Source of the DNA: Candidatus Stoquefichus massiliensis AP9
Lineage (GTDB): Bacteria; Bacillota_I; Bacilli_A; Erysipelotrichales; Coprobacillaceae
Direction of reading: 5' to 3'
DNA length: 56,315 bases
Assembly (NCBI RefSeq): GCF_000455285.1
Contig: NZ_HG005284.1
Coordinates: forward strand, 255,921 to 312,235
How positions within the stretch are numbered: the first letter of the stretch is position 1; the number at the start of each line of letters is the position of its first letter. This document shows positions 42,365 through 48,657 of the stretch, in pieces. Position numbers and translations under genes: made by a program. Below the pieces are notes generated by a model. That model worked only from the letters and a program-made list of their open reading frames with translations, made no database searches and had not been told where the DNA came from.

Positions 42365-42592
42365 TCAATTATCACCCATAAAGTTATCACCCATAAAGTT
42401 TTTGGAGTTTTCCAAAAGATAATCAATATCTGTTTTAAATAATTTAGCGAACTTTATTAACGCCGAACTGGGAATATCTGTTTCTTCATTAATCCAGTTG
42501 TAATACGTTTTAAGAGAAATACCCATTTTTTTTGCCAATTCGTCTTGAGATAATCTTTTACGTACCCTTTCTGCTTCAATATTGTTGAGCAT
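42365..42592 (-). CDS. Cro-like HTH_3 regulator
   Basis: A 75-aa helix-turn-helix protein (RVRKRLSQDELAKKMGISLKTYYNWI core). It is divergent from cI and preceded by a consensus promoter and AAAGGAG. Expected to switch on the lytic programme by binding the shared operators. Its C-terminus is NFMGDNFMGDN because the last 30 coding bases are two exact copies of a 15-bp unit (42369-42398), a recent in-frame duplication. Confidence 0.82.
   Translation of the reverse strand: MLNNIEAERVRKRLSQDELAKKMGISLKTYYNWINEETDIPSSALIKFAKLFKTDIDYLLENSKNFMGDNFMGDN
42369..42398 (-). repeat. Exact 15-bp tandem duplication in cro 3' end
   Basis: ttatcacccataaag occurs twice in direct succession (42369-42383 and 42384-42398), adding five residues to the Cro-like protein. 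Confidence 0.9.
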
Positions 42593-42607
42593 TTTACCAC
42601 TCCTTTC

Positions 42608-42622
42608 TGCTCGTTTTGAGCT
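42608..42622. promoter_or_regulatory. cI/cro operator 1
   Basis: TGCTCGTTTTGAGC(T): dyad GCTC-GTTTT-GAGC, lying between the leftward promoter and the cro-like start. An identical dyad occurs at 42681-42695. Identical paired dyads in the cI-cro gap are the expected repressor sites. Confidence 0.75.
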
Positions 42623-42633
42623 TTTCTATACAT

Positions 42634-42662
42634 ATCATAACTCCGTATTGGGCACTTGTCAA
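42634..42662 (-). promoter_or_regulatory. Leftward lytic promoter (PL-type) for the cro operon
   Basis: TTGACA (42657-42662), 17-bp spacer, TATGAT (42634-42639). Near-consensus and flanked by both operators, so repressor binding can block it. Confidence 0.8.
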
Positions 42663-42680
42663 TAATAATTTGAAATAATT

Positions 42681-42695
42681 TGCTCGTTTTGAGCA
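42681..42695. promoter_or_regulatory. cI/cro operator 2
   Basis: TGCTCGTTTTGAGCA, a perfect 5-bp dyad around GTTTT, 73 bp from operator 1. It lies upstream of both the lytic and the cI promoters, allowing looping or autoregulation. Confidence 0.75.
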
Positions 42696-42703
42696 TTTTT
42701 TTA

Positions 42704-42732
42704 TTGTAAATATGTAATAATTTATATATAAT
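42704..42732 (+). promoter_or_regulatory. cI maintenance promoter
   Basis: TTGTAA (42704-42709), 17 bp, TATAAT (42727-42732), 23 bp before the chosen cI start codon; operator 2 lies 8 bp upstream of its -35. Confidence 0.65.
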
Positions 42733-42754
42733 GTTGTTAAAGAAGGTGATAATA

Positions 42755-43465
42755 ATGACTTTTGGTCAACGATTAGTACAATTAAGAAAAGAAAACGGAT
42801 TTAAAACAAGAAATGAACTTGCTGATAAATTAAAAATTCCAAGTACAACTTTAAGAAATTATGAGACTGATGTTAGGGAACCAGGTCATAAATTTTTAAA
42901 AGAAATTTCAGAATTTTTCAACGTTTCAGTTGATTATTTATTATGTCTAACAGACGAAAAAGAAGTACTTAATTCTTTTCGATTAAAAACAGCAGAATAT
43001 GAGCATATAAAAAAATACCGCAACTTAGATAGTCACGGTCAGGATTTAGTAGATACAGTTTTATTGAAAGAATATGATAGATGCATTAAAGAACCAGAAG
43101 AAAAATGTGAAACAGTATTAAAGCCTAGTTATCAATGCGGTCTTAGTGCTGGTACGGGGCTTTATGTGTTTGATGATGTTCCAAGTGAACAAATTGAAGT
43201 ACCTATTGAATTTAAAGATATTGATTTTGTTATTGGTGTCAATGGCGATTCAATGGAGCCAACATATAGTAATGGTGAAAAAGTTATGATAAAGAAACAA
43301 GAAGTACAGATTGGTGAGATTGGGGCTTTCATGATTAATGGCGAGGCATACATAAAAGAGCGTGGAAAAATGGGGTTAATATCCCACAATAAAAAATATC
43401 CCATTAAAGAATTCAACGATGGTATGAGAATTGAATGCATTGGGAAAGTAGTAGGTAAATTATAA
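42755..43465 (+). CDS. CI-type repressor with S24 (LexA-like) autoprotease domain
   Basis: About 236 aa from MTFGQRLVQLRKENGF; the ATG follows AAGAAGG, whereas the ATG 8 codons earlier lies within the -10 region. N-terminal HTH_3 (NELADKLKIPSTTLRNYETD), linker with a cleavage-type Ala-Gly in CGLSAGTGLY, and S24 domain with catalytic Ser in GVNGDSMEPTY and Lys in EAYIKERG. It maintains lysogeny and should be cleaved after RecA activation, so induction by DNA damage is expected. Confidence 0.92.
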   Translation: MTFGQRLVQLRKENGFKTRNELADKLKIPSTTLRNYETDVREPGHKFLKEISEFFNVSVDYLLCLTDEKEVLNSFRLKTAEYEHIKKYRNLDSHGQDLVDTVLLKEYDRCIKEPEEKCETVLKPSYQCGLSAGTGLYVFDDVPSEQIEVPIEFKDIDFVIGVNGDSMEPTYSNGEKVMIKKQEVQIGEIGAFMINGEAYIKERGKMGLISHNKKYPIKEFNDGMRIECIGKVVGKL

Positions 43466-43466
43466 A

Positions 43467-43649
43467 ATGAACTACAAAACCAGACGAGAAGCATTAGACT
43501 TTATTTTAAAACATGAGTTAGATACATACCCACCTCTTGACTTTGATAGTATGAGTGATGAAGAGATATTTGAACATGCTGACGAAGTTTATGAGTTATT
43601 GGAAATTATGAGAAAGAAAAGCAAGTTAAAAGACTTGAGTAAGAGTTAG
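43467..43649 (+). CDS. Small acidic lysogeny-operon protein (60 aa)
   Basis: Starts 1 nt after the cI stop: MNYKTRREALDFILKHELDT, with PPLDFDSMSDEEIFEHADEV in the middle and a basic end. Not recognised. Cotranscription with cI suggests expression in the lysogen. Confidence 0.55.
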   Translation: MNYKTRREALDFILKHELDTYPPLDFDSMSDEEIFEHADEVYELLEIMRKKSKLKDLSKS

Positions 43650-43658
43650 AGAAAAAAT

Positions 43659-44396
43659 ATGCCAAAAAAGGAAACTATTCGATTTGTTCTTTTATTAACA
43701 GCAGCCACTATTACAATAGCAATCATTATTTTGATTTTTAGTTGGTTGTGTTATTTAATCCCAATTGATTTCCCTGGCACAGTAGGAGAATGGATAACAG
43801 CATTATCTACTCTATCGGCTGGTGCATTAACTTTAATAGGTGTTTGGTGGACAATATCATCACAAAATGAAATAAACAGAGGAAAAGAAATGAACGAACA
43901 AAAAGCATATCTTGGTATCAAAAAAATTAATTTAGATCCATCACATATAAATTGTAAATTATCCATAAAGCCTAGTATCGTATTAAAAAACACTGGAAAA
44001 ACAACTCTTTTCTCACCAATGGATTTAGGTGCCTATTATAAATCTGATATGCCAGGTATTGATATTTGTATTGCATCTGAATATGGAGGAAATTTTGCTG
44101 ACTCCTCATTTATAGATCCACATGATGAAGTAGAAATTTTTTATCCAAAAATGGAAATTGAAAACTTTAAAAACGAATCATATTTGTATATGTTAATCGG
44201 ATACCAGAATATATATGATCAAATGGAATACATATGTTTTAAAATTACAGTACATAAATTATTAGCAGATATTAAAGTAAAAAATATTGACACATTATCT
44301 TCTTCTGAAATTATTAGTATATTGCATAATTTTAAGCATCTAGACAGTACCATAAAAGAAGATATACAAATCAAACTCAAGCACAGTATGCATTAA
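43659..44396 (+). CDS. Membrane-anchored lysogenic accessory protein
   Basis: A 245-aa protein with two N-terminal spans (FVLLLTAATITIAIIILIF at ~9-30 and WITALSTLSAGALTLIGVW at ~45-68) and a ~170-residue cytosolic domain of mixed strands (LSIKPSIVLKNTGKTTLF). Similar two-span proteins are common beside phage repressors, but I cannot name a function. Expression from the cI operon in lysogens makes a superinfection-exclusion or defence role possible. Confidence 0.55.
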   Translation: MPKKETIRFVLLLTAATITIAIIILIFSWLCYLIPIDFPGTVGEWITALSTLSAGALTLIGVWWTISSQNEINRGKEMNEQKAYLGIKKINLDPSHINCKLSIKPSIVLKNTGKTTLFSPMDLGAYYKSDMPGIDICIASEYGGNFADSSFIDPHDEVEIFYPKMEIENFKNESYLYMLIGYQNIYDQMEYICFKITVHKLLADIKVKNIDTLSSSEIISILHNFKHLDSTIKEDIQIKLKHSMH

Positions 44397-44410
44397 AATT
44401 ATGAAATTGT

Positions 44411-44593
44411 TTAATATTCATACTTATCAGCAATCCCAATCGGACCTGGTGCACCAGTAAGCCCTACATCCACGTGCACTTTTAATTCTTTCCATAAGAT
44501 ATTATAGATGACTTGTCTAGATTCTTCAGACAAAAGTTCATCTGCCAGTTTTATGAAATTAGAAATGTCATTGCTTTTATTTGTATCATTCAT
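44411..44593 (-). CDS. Small protein downstream of the orphan abiF-type RNA (60 aa)
   Basis: From MNDTNKSNDISNFIKLADE, with AGGAG 10 nt upstream; ends VDVGLTGAPGPIGIADKYEY, here noted as GLTGAPGPIGIAD. A promoter TTGATT-17-TATACT is visible about 30 nt upstream. Not a known toxin and far too small for AbiF. Its position 57 nt after the RNA's terminator makes a functional link possible but unsupported. Confidence 0.55.
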   Translation of the reverse strand: MNDTNKSNDISNFIKLADELLSEESRQVIYNILWKELKVHVDVGLTGAPGPIGIADKYEY

Positions 44594-44649
44594 ACTTATA
44601 TCACTCCTATCTGTTATAAGTATAACTAATATCCAATTTAAAATCAAAT

Positions 44650-44724
44650 AAAAAAGTCCTAAGCCCACACGGGTAACTTAGGATCTACCGCAATAGGCTC
44701 TGTAGAGTATCTATCGCTACACTA
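44650..44724 (-). ncRNA. Orphan abiF-type small RNA in the prophage
   Basis: Promoter TTGGTA, 18 bp, TATAAT (44727-44732). The RNA begins GTGTAGCGATAG, two variable bases, ACTCTACA, then CCTATTGCGG, and ends in a terminator TCCTAAG/CTTAGGA with inner CCC/GGG and TTTTTT. The first ~35 positions differ from the RNA at 6150-6217 at only about six sites, while the terminator stems are unrelated in sequence. That pattern indicates selection on the 5' module. No AbiF gene adjoins it. Confidence 0.75.
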
Positions 44725-44739
44725 GAATTATAACATAAA

Positions 44740-44840
44740 AACTCCCCTGCTACCAACAGGAGAGTAATAAGTGTGTGCTGCCAACACAACACTAAGTACG
44801 ATTGAAAACTGCCTGACCAGCAAGTTCTTTTTATCGTACT
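44740..44840 (-). ncRNA. Second structured small RNA upstream of the orphan RNA
   Basis: Consensus promoter TTGAAT (44867-44872), 17 bp, TATAAT (44844-44849). Then stem AGTACGAT/ATCGTACT (44833-44840 with 44795-44802), a bulged hairpin (44770-44793), and a terminator CTCTCCTG/CAGGGGAG followed by TTTTT (to ~44740). The loops of the last two hairpins carry TGTTGGCAGC and TGTTGGTAGC. The terminator loop also contains the -35 of the next RNA. Lies antisense to the leader region of the integrase gene. Family unknown to me. Confidence 0.6.
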
Positions 44841-44901
44841 CCTATTATAACTTAAGATAACACATAATTCAAGAGAAGTTAAAAAGGAGGATCAATTAAT
44901 C

Positions 44902-46032
44902 ATGAGTATTACAGAAAGGAAACTAAAGAATGGGAAAGTTGTGTATGACAATGCTTTTATGTACAAGGGTACACGATATAAGAAAGGTGGGTTTAAGACA
45001 AAAGGACAAGCTGAAAATTGGGAAATAGAAGTTAAGTATGAAGTAAATAAAAATGGATCATTCCATATTGAAACAAAAAAGACATTTGCAGACGTATACA
45101 CCGAATGGTTTGAACTGCACAAAGATGAATATGCAATCAATACAATCAAGAACTATCAAAGTTCATATGCAAAAATTAAGTGTCATAAAATAGCTAAGAT
45201 GAAGATCAGCACAATCAATTACACAATAATCCAGACATATTTTAATGAACTGTCAAAAAAGTATGAGTATGGTACATGCAAGAATGTATTAAAAATATTC
45301 AATGCTGTCTTTAAGCACGCTATTAGATCCAACTACCTTCAGACTAATCATATGCCTTATGTTATCCTAAAAAAAGATGAACATAAGAATAATGATCAGG
45401 GAAAGACAATATCATATGAAGATTTCATAACAATATGTAATGAATTTGTTGGATGTCATGATATCTTTAATAATCGTGCTATGGTTATTGCGTTAAAAAT
45501 AGGATATTACACTGGTGCAAGAGTAAGTGAAGTTTTAGCACTTAGTAAAAATGATATTGACTTTGAAAACAATACCATCAACTTTGACAAAAGATTAGAC
45601 AATAGATCAAAGGCTGGAGAATCGTTTACAACTAAGATGAAGACCAAATCATCTTATGCCATTGTTCCTCTTGCTGAGCCACTAAAAGATGTACTACTGG
45701 AATGGTTTCAGGAAAACCCATATGACAACATCTGTGTCTATGAAGATGGCAATTACATTGAATATGCCTGGCTACAGAAAAAGATTCAAAATGTATCCAA
45801 AAAACTTAATATTCCATTTCATTTTCATATGCTGCGCCATACTTTTGCTACAACACTTGTTACAAACGGAATTAGTCCAGAGATTGCAAAGAAGCTATTA
45901 AGACACTCAAGTATAAAAACAACAATGGACCTTTATACACATATTGATATTGATGTTGAGAAACAGGCACTTGATAGCGTGTTTAGCAGTCAATTACCCC
46001 AAAATTACACCAAAAGAGATTTATTGTCATAA
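44902..46032 (+). CDS. int: Tyrosine site-specific integrase
   Basis: A 376-aa phage integrase. N-terminal arm-binding region (residues 1-50), core-binding SAM-like domain (60-155), catalytic domain with Arg207 (TGARVSEVL), His309-x-x-Arg312 (HMLRHTF), His335 (LLRHSS) and nucleophile Tyr345 (TMDLYTH). AAAGGAGG precedes the ATG. The last codons contain the right arm sites, and attR lies 95 bp downstream. A leftward RNA promoter overlaps its leader. Confidence 0.94.
   Translation: MSITERKLKNGKVVYDNAFMYKGTRYKKGGFKTKGQAENWEIEVKYEVNKNGSFHIETKKTFADVYTEWFELHKDEYAINTIKNYQSSYAKIKCHKIAKMKISTINYTIIQTYFNELSKKYEYGTCKNVLKIFNAVFKHAIRSNYLQTNHMPYVILKKDEHKNNDQGKTISYEDFITICNEFVGCHDIFNNRAMVIALKIGYYTGARVSEVLALSKNDIDFENNTINFDKRLDNRSKAGESFTTKMKTKSSYAIVPLAEPLKDVLLEWFQENPYDNICVYEDGNYIEYAWLQKKIQNVSKKLNIPFHFHMLRHTFATTLVTNGISPEIAKKLLRHSSIKTTMDLYTHIDIDVEKQALDSVFSSQLPQNYTKRDLLS
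45994..46015 (+). repeat. Tandem 11-bp integrase arm-type sites, int side
   Basis: TTACCCCAAAA followed by TTACACCAAAA within the last codons of int, matching the left pair at 6932-6953 with one difference. Distance to the att core is 111 bp. Confidence 0.65.
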
Positions 46033-46092
46033 ATTCAATCCATTGTACATAGATAAAATATCTAAAAAGAATTGATAAAATCAGCATAAAAG

Positions 46093-46171
46093 AAAAAACC
46101 ACCATAAAGGTAGTTGTTTCTCTATCTGTATTCTATACGGGAAAACGAATACTATTATAGATATTTGGGAC
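46093..46171 (-). ncRNA. Putative small RNA with C-rich loop, whose 3' half is supplied by the phage
   Basis: On the minus strand an extended -10 (TGCTATTAT, 46178-46186) precedes a short transcript with two TCCC/TTCCC stretches (CGTCCCAAAT; GTTTTCCCGTAT). The second lies in the loop of GTATTC/GAATAC. It ends in terminator AACTACC/GGTGGTT plus T-run at 46093-46119. C-rich loops before a terminator are a feature of Firmicute regulatory RNAs. The att core covers the loop and one stem arm, so the 3' end is phage-derived here. No -35 is evident and transcription is unproven. Confidence 0.4.
46127..46145. other. attR core
   Basis: Right copy of tgtattctatacgggaaaa. Chromosomal DNA to the right completes the dyad GTATTC...GAATAC (46128-46152), which may represent paired core-type integrase sites flanking the crossover region. 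Confidence 0.85.
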
Positions 46172-46220
46172 GAGTACATAATAGCACAATTTTTATCATA
46201 AAATTTTCAAATTATGAAAA

Positions 46221-46949
46221 TTATCTCTTATTAAAATAAATTTCTATTGTAAAATAAATAATTCCCTGATTTCCACGTCCTTCAACAATATACCTTGTTT
46301 TATCTTGTCCAAGATATAACTCTACATTTTCTAAAGGTCGTATTTCTTTCTTATATTGAATATTTAGATCACTGATAAAGAAATCTTTATGTATCTGATA
46401 ATCAATAATATCTAATGCCCATTGAACATAACGTGTATTATTCATATGCTGATTGGTATCTACATCACTATAAAGAACCTGACGAGTTGTCTTATAATCC
46501 ATTGGAATATTTATATTTATTGATTGAGGCTCATCTAAATAAATATCATGAAGCACTTCAGGCATCATAATACCTATCTTTTTAGGAGAAACAATACGCC
46601 TTTTTTGAATATTTATAAGAGTCCATATTGATGAACAATGACCAATTTCTTTTTTATTCTTCTTTATAAAATAATATCTTGGAAATGCCACAAAAGAACC
46701 ATTATTGATGATTGTGGATAATTCAATCATATCTTTATAATAAATAGGTTCATCTAAATGTAAACTTTGCTTGGCTACAACCCATCCATATTGTTTCATC
46801 ATTTCCTCATTCCACATACCTAATTCTTTAGCATTGATTGTTGCTATTTCAGAAAAACGATTTAATAGATGACATAACTGATATTGCCCCATATAATCTA
46901 CTTCACATATTTCTATTTGTTTTGTTTCATAAGTTCGTAAATTTTTCAT
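46221..46949 (-). CDS. Acyl-ACP thioesterase (FatA-like, double hotdog)
   Basis: About 243 aa from MKNLRTYETKQIEICEVDYM (AAGGA at 10-nt spacing; the GTG two codons earlier is too close). Two hotdog halves are visible; SDVDTNQHMNNTRYVQWALD carries the Asn/His catalytic-type motif of bacterial acyl-ACP thioesterases. It releases free fatty acids from ACP. It is the chromosomal gene immediately beside attR, so the prophage separates it from its original downstream hairpin. Confidence 0.85.
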   Translation of the reverse strand: MKNLRTYETKQIEICEVDYMGQYQLCHLLNRFSEIATINAKELGMWNEEMMKQYGWVVAKQSLHLDEPIYYKDMIELSTIINNGSFVAFPRYYFIKKNKKEIGHCSSIWTLINIQKRRIVSPKKIGIMMPEVLHDIYLDEPQSININIPMDYKTTRQVLYSDVDTNQHMNNTRYVQWALDIIDYQIHKDFFISDLNIQYKKEIRPLENVELYLGQDKTRYIVEGRGNQGIIYFTIEIYFNKR

Positions 46950-47018
46950 CTTTTTCACATCCTTGAGGAGTATTATATACTAAATGATCGAAGATTTCAC
47001 ACATTTTCCTTTTTTTCT

Positions 47019-47047
47019 TTGCGTTAGTATAAGAATATATGTATAAT
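47019..47047 (+). promoter_or_regulatory. Promoter of the 162-aa membrane protein gene
   Basis: TTGCGT (47019-47024), 17 bp, TATAAT (47042-47047), followed by GAAAGGAAG before the ATG. Confidence 0.7.
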
Positions 47048-47074
47048 AATAACATATGAAAGGAAGTTTGATGT

Positions 47075-47563
47075 ATGCAGGAAATTATTTTATCAATTTT
47101 TTCATTTCTTTTACTTATCATTATTATTTGGTTTACTTATACAATCGCAAATATCTTTGTAACCATTTATCGTTGTAAAAAACAAGACCATTCTTTAGCA
47201 TTTTGTTTTAATACAACTGGTAAAGTCTTCTACAGTATTCTGACAATACTTTATGTTGTTGGATTTATTGGTGGGATAATTGCAATGGTTTATGGACTTT
47301 TTAATGATAGTATGACGATTTATCGTAATGGATTAAATGTTGCTGCTTTTATTTGTGTTGTATTTGCCTATTTTGCTTCGACATTAGTTATGATCGGAAG
47401 AAAGAATATGATGGTCGGAAGAATGATGATTGATTATCGTAAACTCAAAAAAGTTAATTTTACTTATAACAATAAAATGTCATTCGTATATGCCCAAAAA
47501 GATTATAGTTTCTCTACTCGCTTTGTAGATAAAACAGAATTAAGAAAAATTATTTCTAAATAA
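47075..47563 (+). CDS. Hypothetical membrane protein (162 aa)
   Basis: Three hydrophobic segments (IILSIFSFLLLIIIIWFTY; VFYSILTILYVVGFIGGIIA; GLNVAAFICVVFAYFASTL) and a basic C-terminal cytosolic tail. No known family recognised. Monocistronic, with its own promoter and a bidirectional terminator. Confidence 0.6.
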   Translation: MQEIILSIFSFLLLIIIIWFTYTIANIFVTIYRCKKQDHSLAFCFNTTGKVFYSILTILYVVGFIGGIIAMVYGLFNDSMTIYRNGLNVAAFICVVFAYFASTLVMIGRKNMMVGRMMIDYRKLKKVNFTYNNKMSFVYAQKDYSFSTRFVDKTELRKIISK

Positions 47564-47565
47564 AC

Positions 47566-47590
47566 AAAATCCCTCAAATTGAGGGATTTT
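47566..47590. terminator. Bidirectional intrinsic terminator
   Basis: AAAATCCCTC/GAGGGATTTT, a perfect 10-bp stem around AAATT, between convergent genes. Confidence 0.9.
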
Positions 47591-47591
47591 C

Positions 47592-48545
47592 TTATTCATA
47601 ATATGCAAATGGTGCACGATACTCTGGAAACTCTTTACCTATAACTTGATCATATGCCTGTTTATTGGTTTTATAATGACTGGTTAGTAATATTTGTTTA
47701 AGTAATTTAAATGCTGTTTCCTCATCATATCCATTTAACAGTTGGTCTTCATTAATAGCTGTGGGTACCAGTGTGCCATCATCCATTCTTCTATATCCAA
47801 CTTTTGAAAATTGTGTTCCATTTTTATAAAAGATATGCCAATGAGCGATTTTACCAGCACGTTTAATCATTGGAATTTCCTGCCTTAAAAGAACACTTTC
47901 TGAATCTATTGTTCGAATATAAACATGAAAATTTCTACCTTGGTATGATTTAACAAATGTTCTAGATACGATATTCCATAAAGGTGCTTCTAATTTCCAT
48001 TCAGTGGTTAATGGTAAAGTATCTAATAACTTTCCTAATTGTGTTTGTTCAAGTGGACATTTCCCAAAGCGACTTGAGAATAGACTTAAATCATAACCCC
48101 CACTCCATAAAGACAATTCATTTGAACCCGTTGATAAATATGTTTTTAGTTTATCAGCAAAGTTCACATAATCAGGATTTGATGCTTTCACAACACTTTT
48201 AAAAAACATAAGTTTATCTTCTGTTTTCTTTATTTCCAGATAGACATTTTTACATATTTGTGCATAGTCAGTATCTCCACATGAATAAGTATCAAAAATA
48301 CTTATATCCGTTGGTGCATCAATTAATGCATTTGCATCCTGATTGATAACTTTTTGTTTGACAATACCATCAATCAGCAATTTCCAGCAAGCAAAAATAT
48401 CAATTTCACTTATTCCCCAACTAGATAAAGTTGTTTTAAAAATATCATATTGGGGATGATCCTCTGCTCTTTTCAATCTTGAATAATCTCTAAAAAAACT
48501 TTCAATACCAATAAATTTTGTTTTATTTGTTTCTGTATATTTCAT
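47592..48545 (-). CDS. Hypothetical protein with polymorphic-toxin-like C-terminal motif set
   Basis: About 317 aa from MKYTETNKTKFIGIES, chosen for AGGAGG 6 nt upstream. The N-terminal ~130 residues are helical. The region at ~150-240 has ELSLWSGGYDLSLFSS, CPLEQTQLGKLLD, PLWNIVSRTFV, FHVYIRTIDSESVLLRQEIP. This WSG / LExTxxG / W..S..F / SV..xEIP order resembles NAD-cleaving or related effector domains of polymorphic toxins. No signal peptide and no evident immunity gene. Toxin nature is a motif-based inference. Confidence 0.4.
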   Translation of the reverse strand: MKYTETNKTKFIGIESFFRDYSRLKRAEDHPQYDIFKTTLSSWGISEIDIFACWKLLIDGIVKQKVINQDANALIDAPTDISIFDTYSCGDTDYAQICKNVYLEIKKTEDKLMFFKSVVKASNPDYVNFADKLKTYLSTGSNELSLWSGGYDLSLFSSRFGKCPLEQTQLGKLLDTLPLTTEWKLEAPLWNIVSRTFVKSYQGRNFHVYIRTIDSESVLLRQEIPMIKRAGKIAHWHIFYKNGTQFSKVGYRRMDDGTLVPTAINEDQLLNGYDEETAFKLLKQILLTSHYKTNKQAYDQVIGKEFPEYRAPFAYYE

Positions 48546-48635
48546 AATATTCCTCCTATCTATTTCCATTTTAACAAAGATAAATAAGAAAATTGATAGG
48601 AACTCATATCATACAAATTAATAGTCTCTATTACA

Positions 48636-48657
48636 AAGACACAGAGTTCTGTGTCTT
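48636..48657 (-). terminator. Terminator of the ABC exporter operon
   Basis: AAGACACAG/CTGTGTCTT hairpin directly at the stop of the second ABC gene. The following T-run is weak (TTGTAAT). Confidence 0.55.

Larger units (their letters stand above)
6803..46145. mobile_element. Complete-looking siphovirus prophage (~39.3 kb)
   Basis: A 19-bp direct repeat, tgtattctatacgggaaaa, is found at 6803-6821 and 46127-46145. Between the copies are an integrase adjacent to the right end, a cI/cro switch, replication, packaging, head, tail and lysis modules in standard siphovirus order, all oriented consistently. All essential modules are recognisable. One possible defect is the missing canonical start of the tape measure gene. 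Base composition is close to the chromosome, so the host range is probably related low-GC Firmicutes. Confidence 0.93.

Noticed and set aside
44411-44593. 60-aa gene as the toxin partner of the orphan abiF-type RNA
   Set aside because: Too short for a HEPN nuclease, has its own promoter, and lies after the RNA rather than in the abiF arrangement; a link is not supported.
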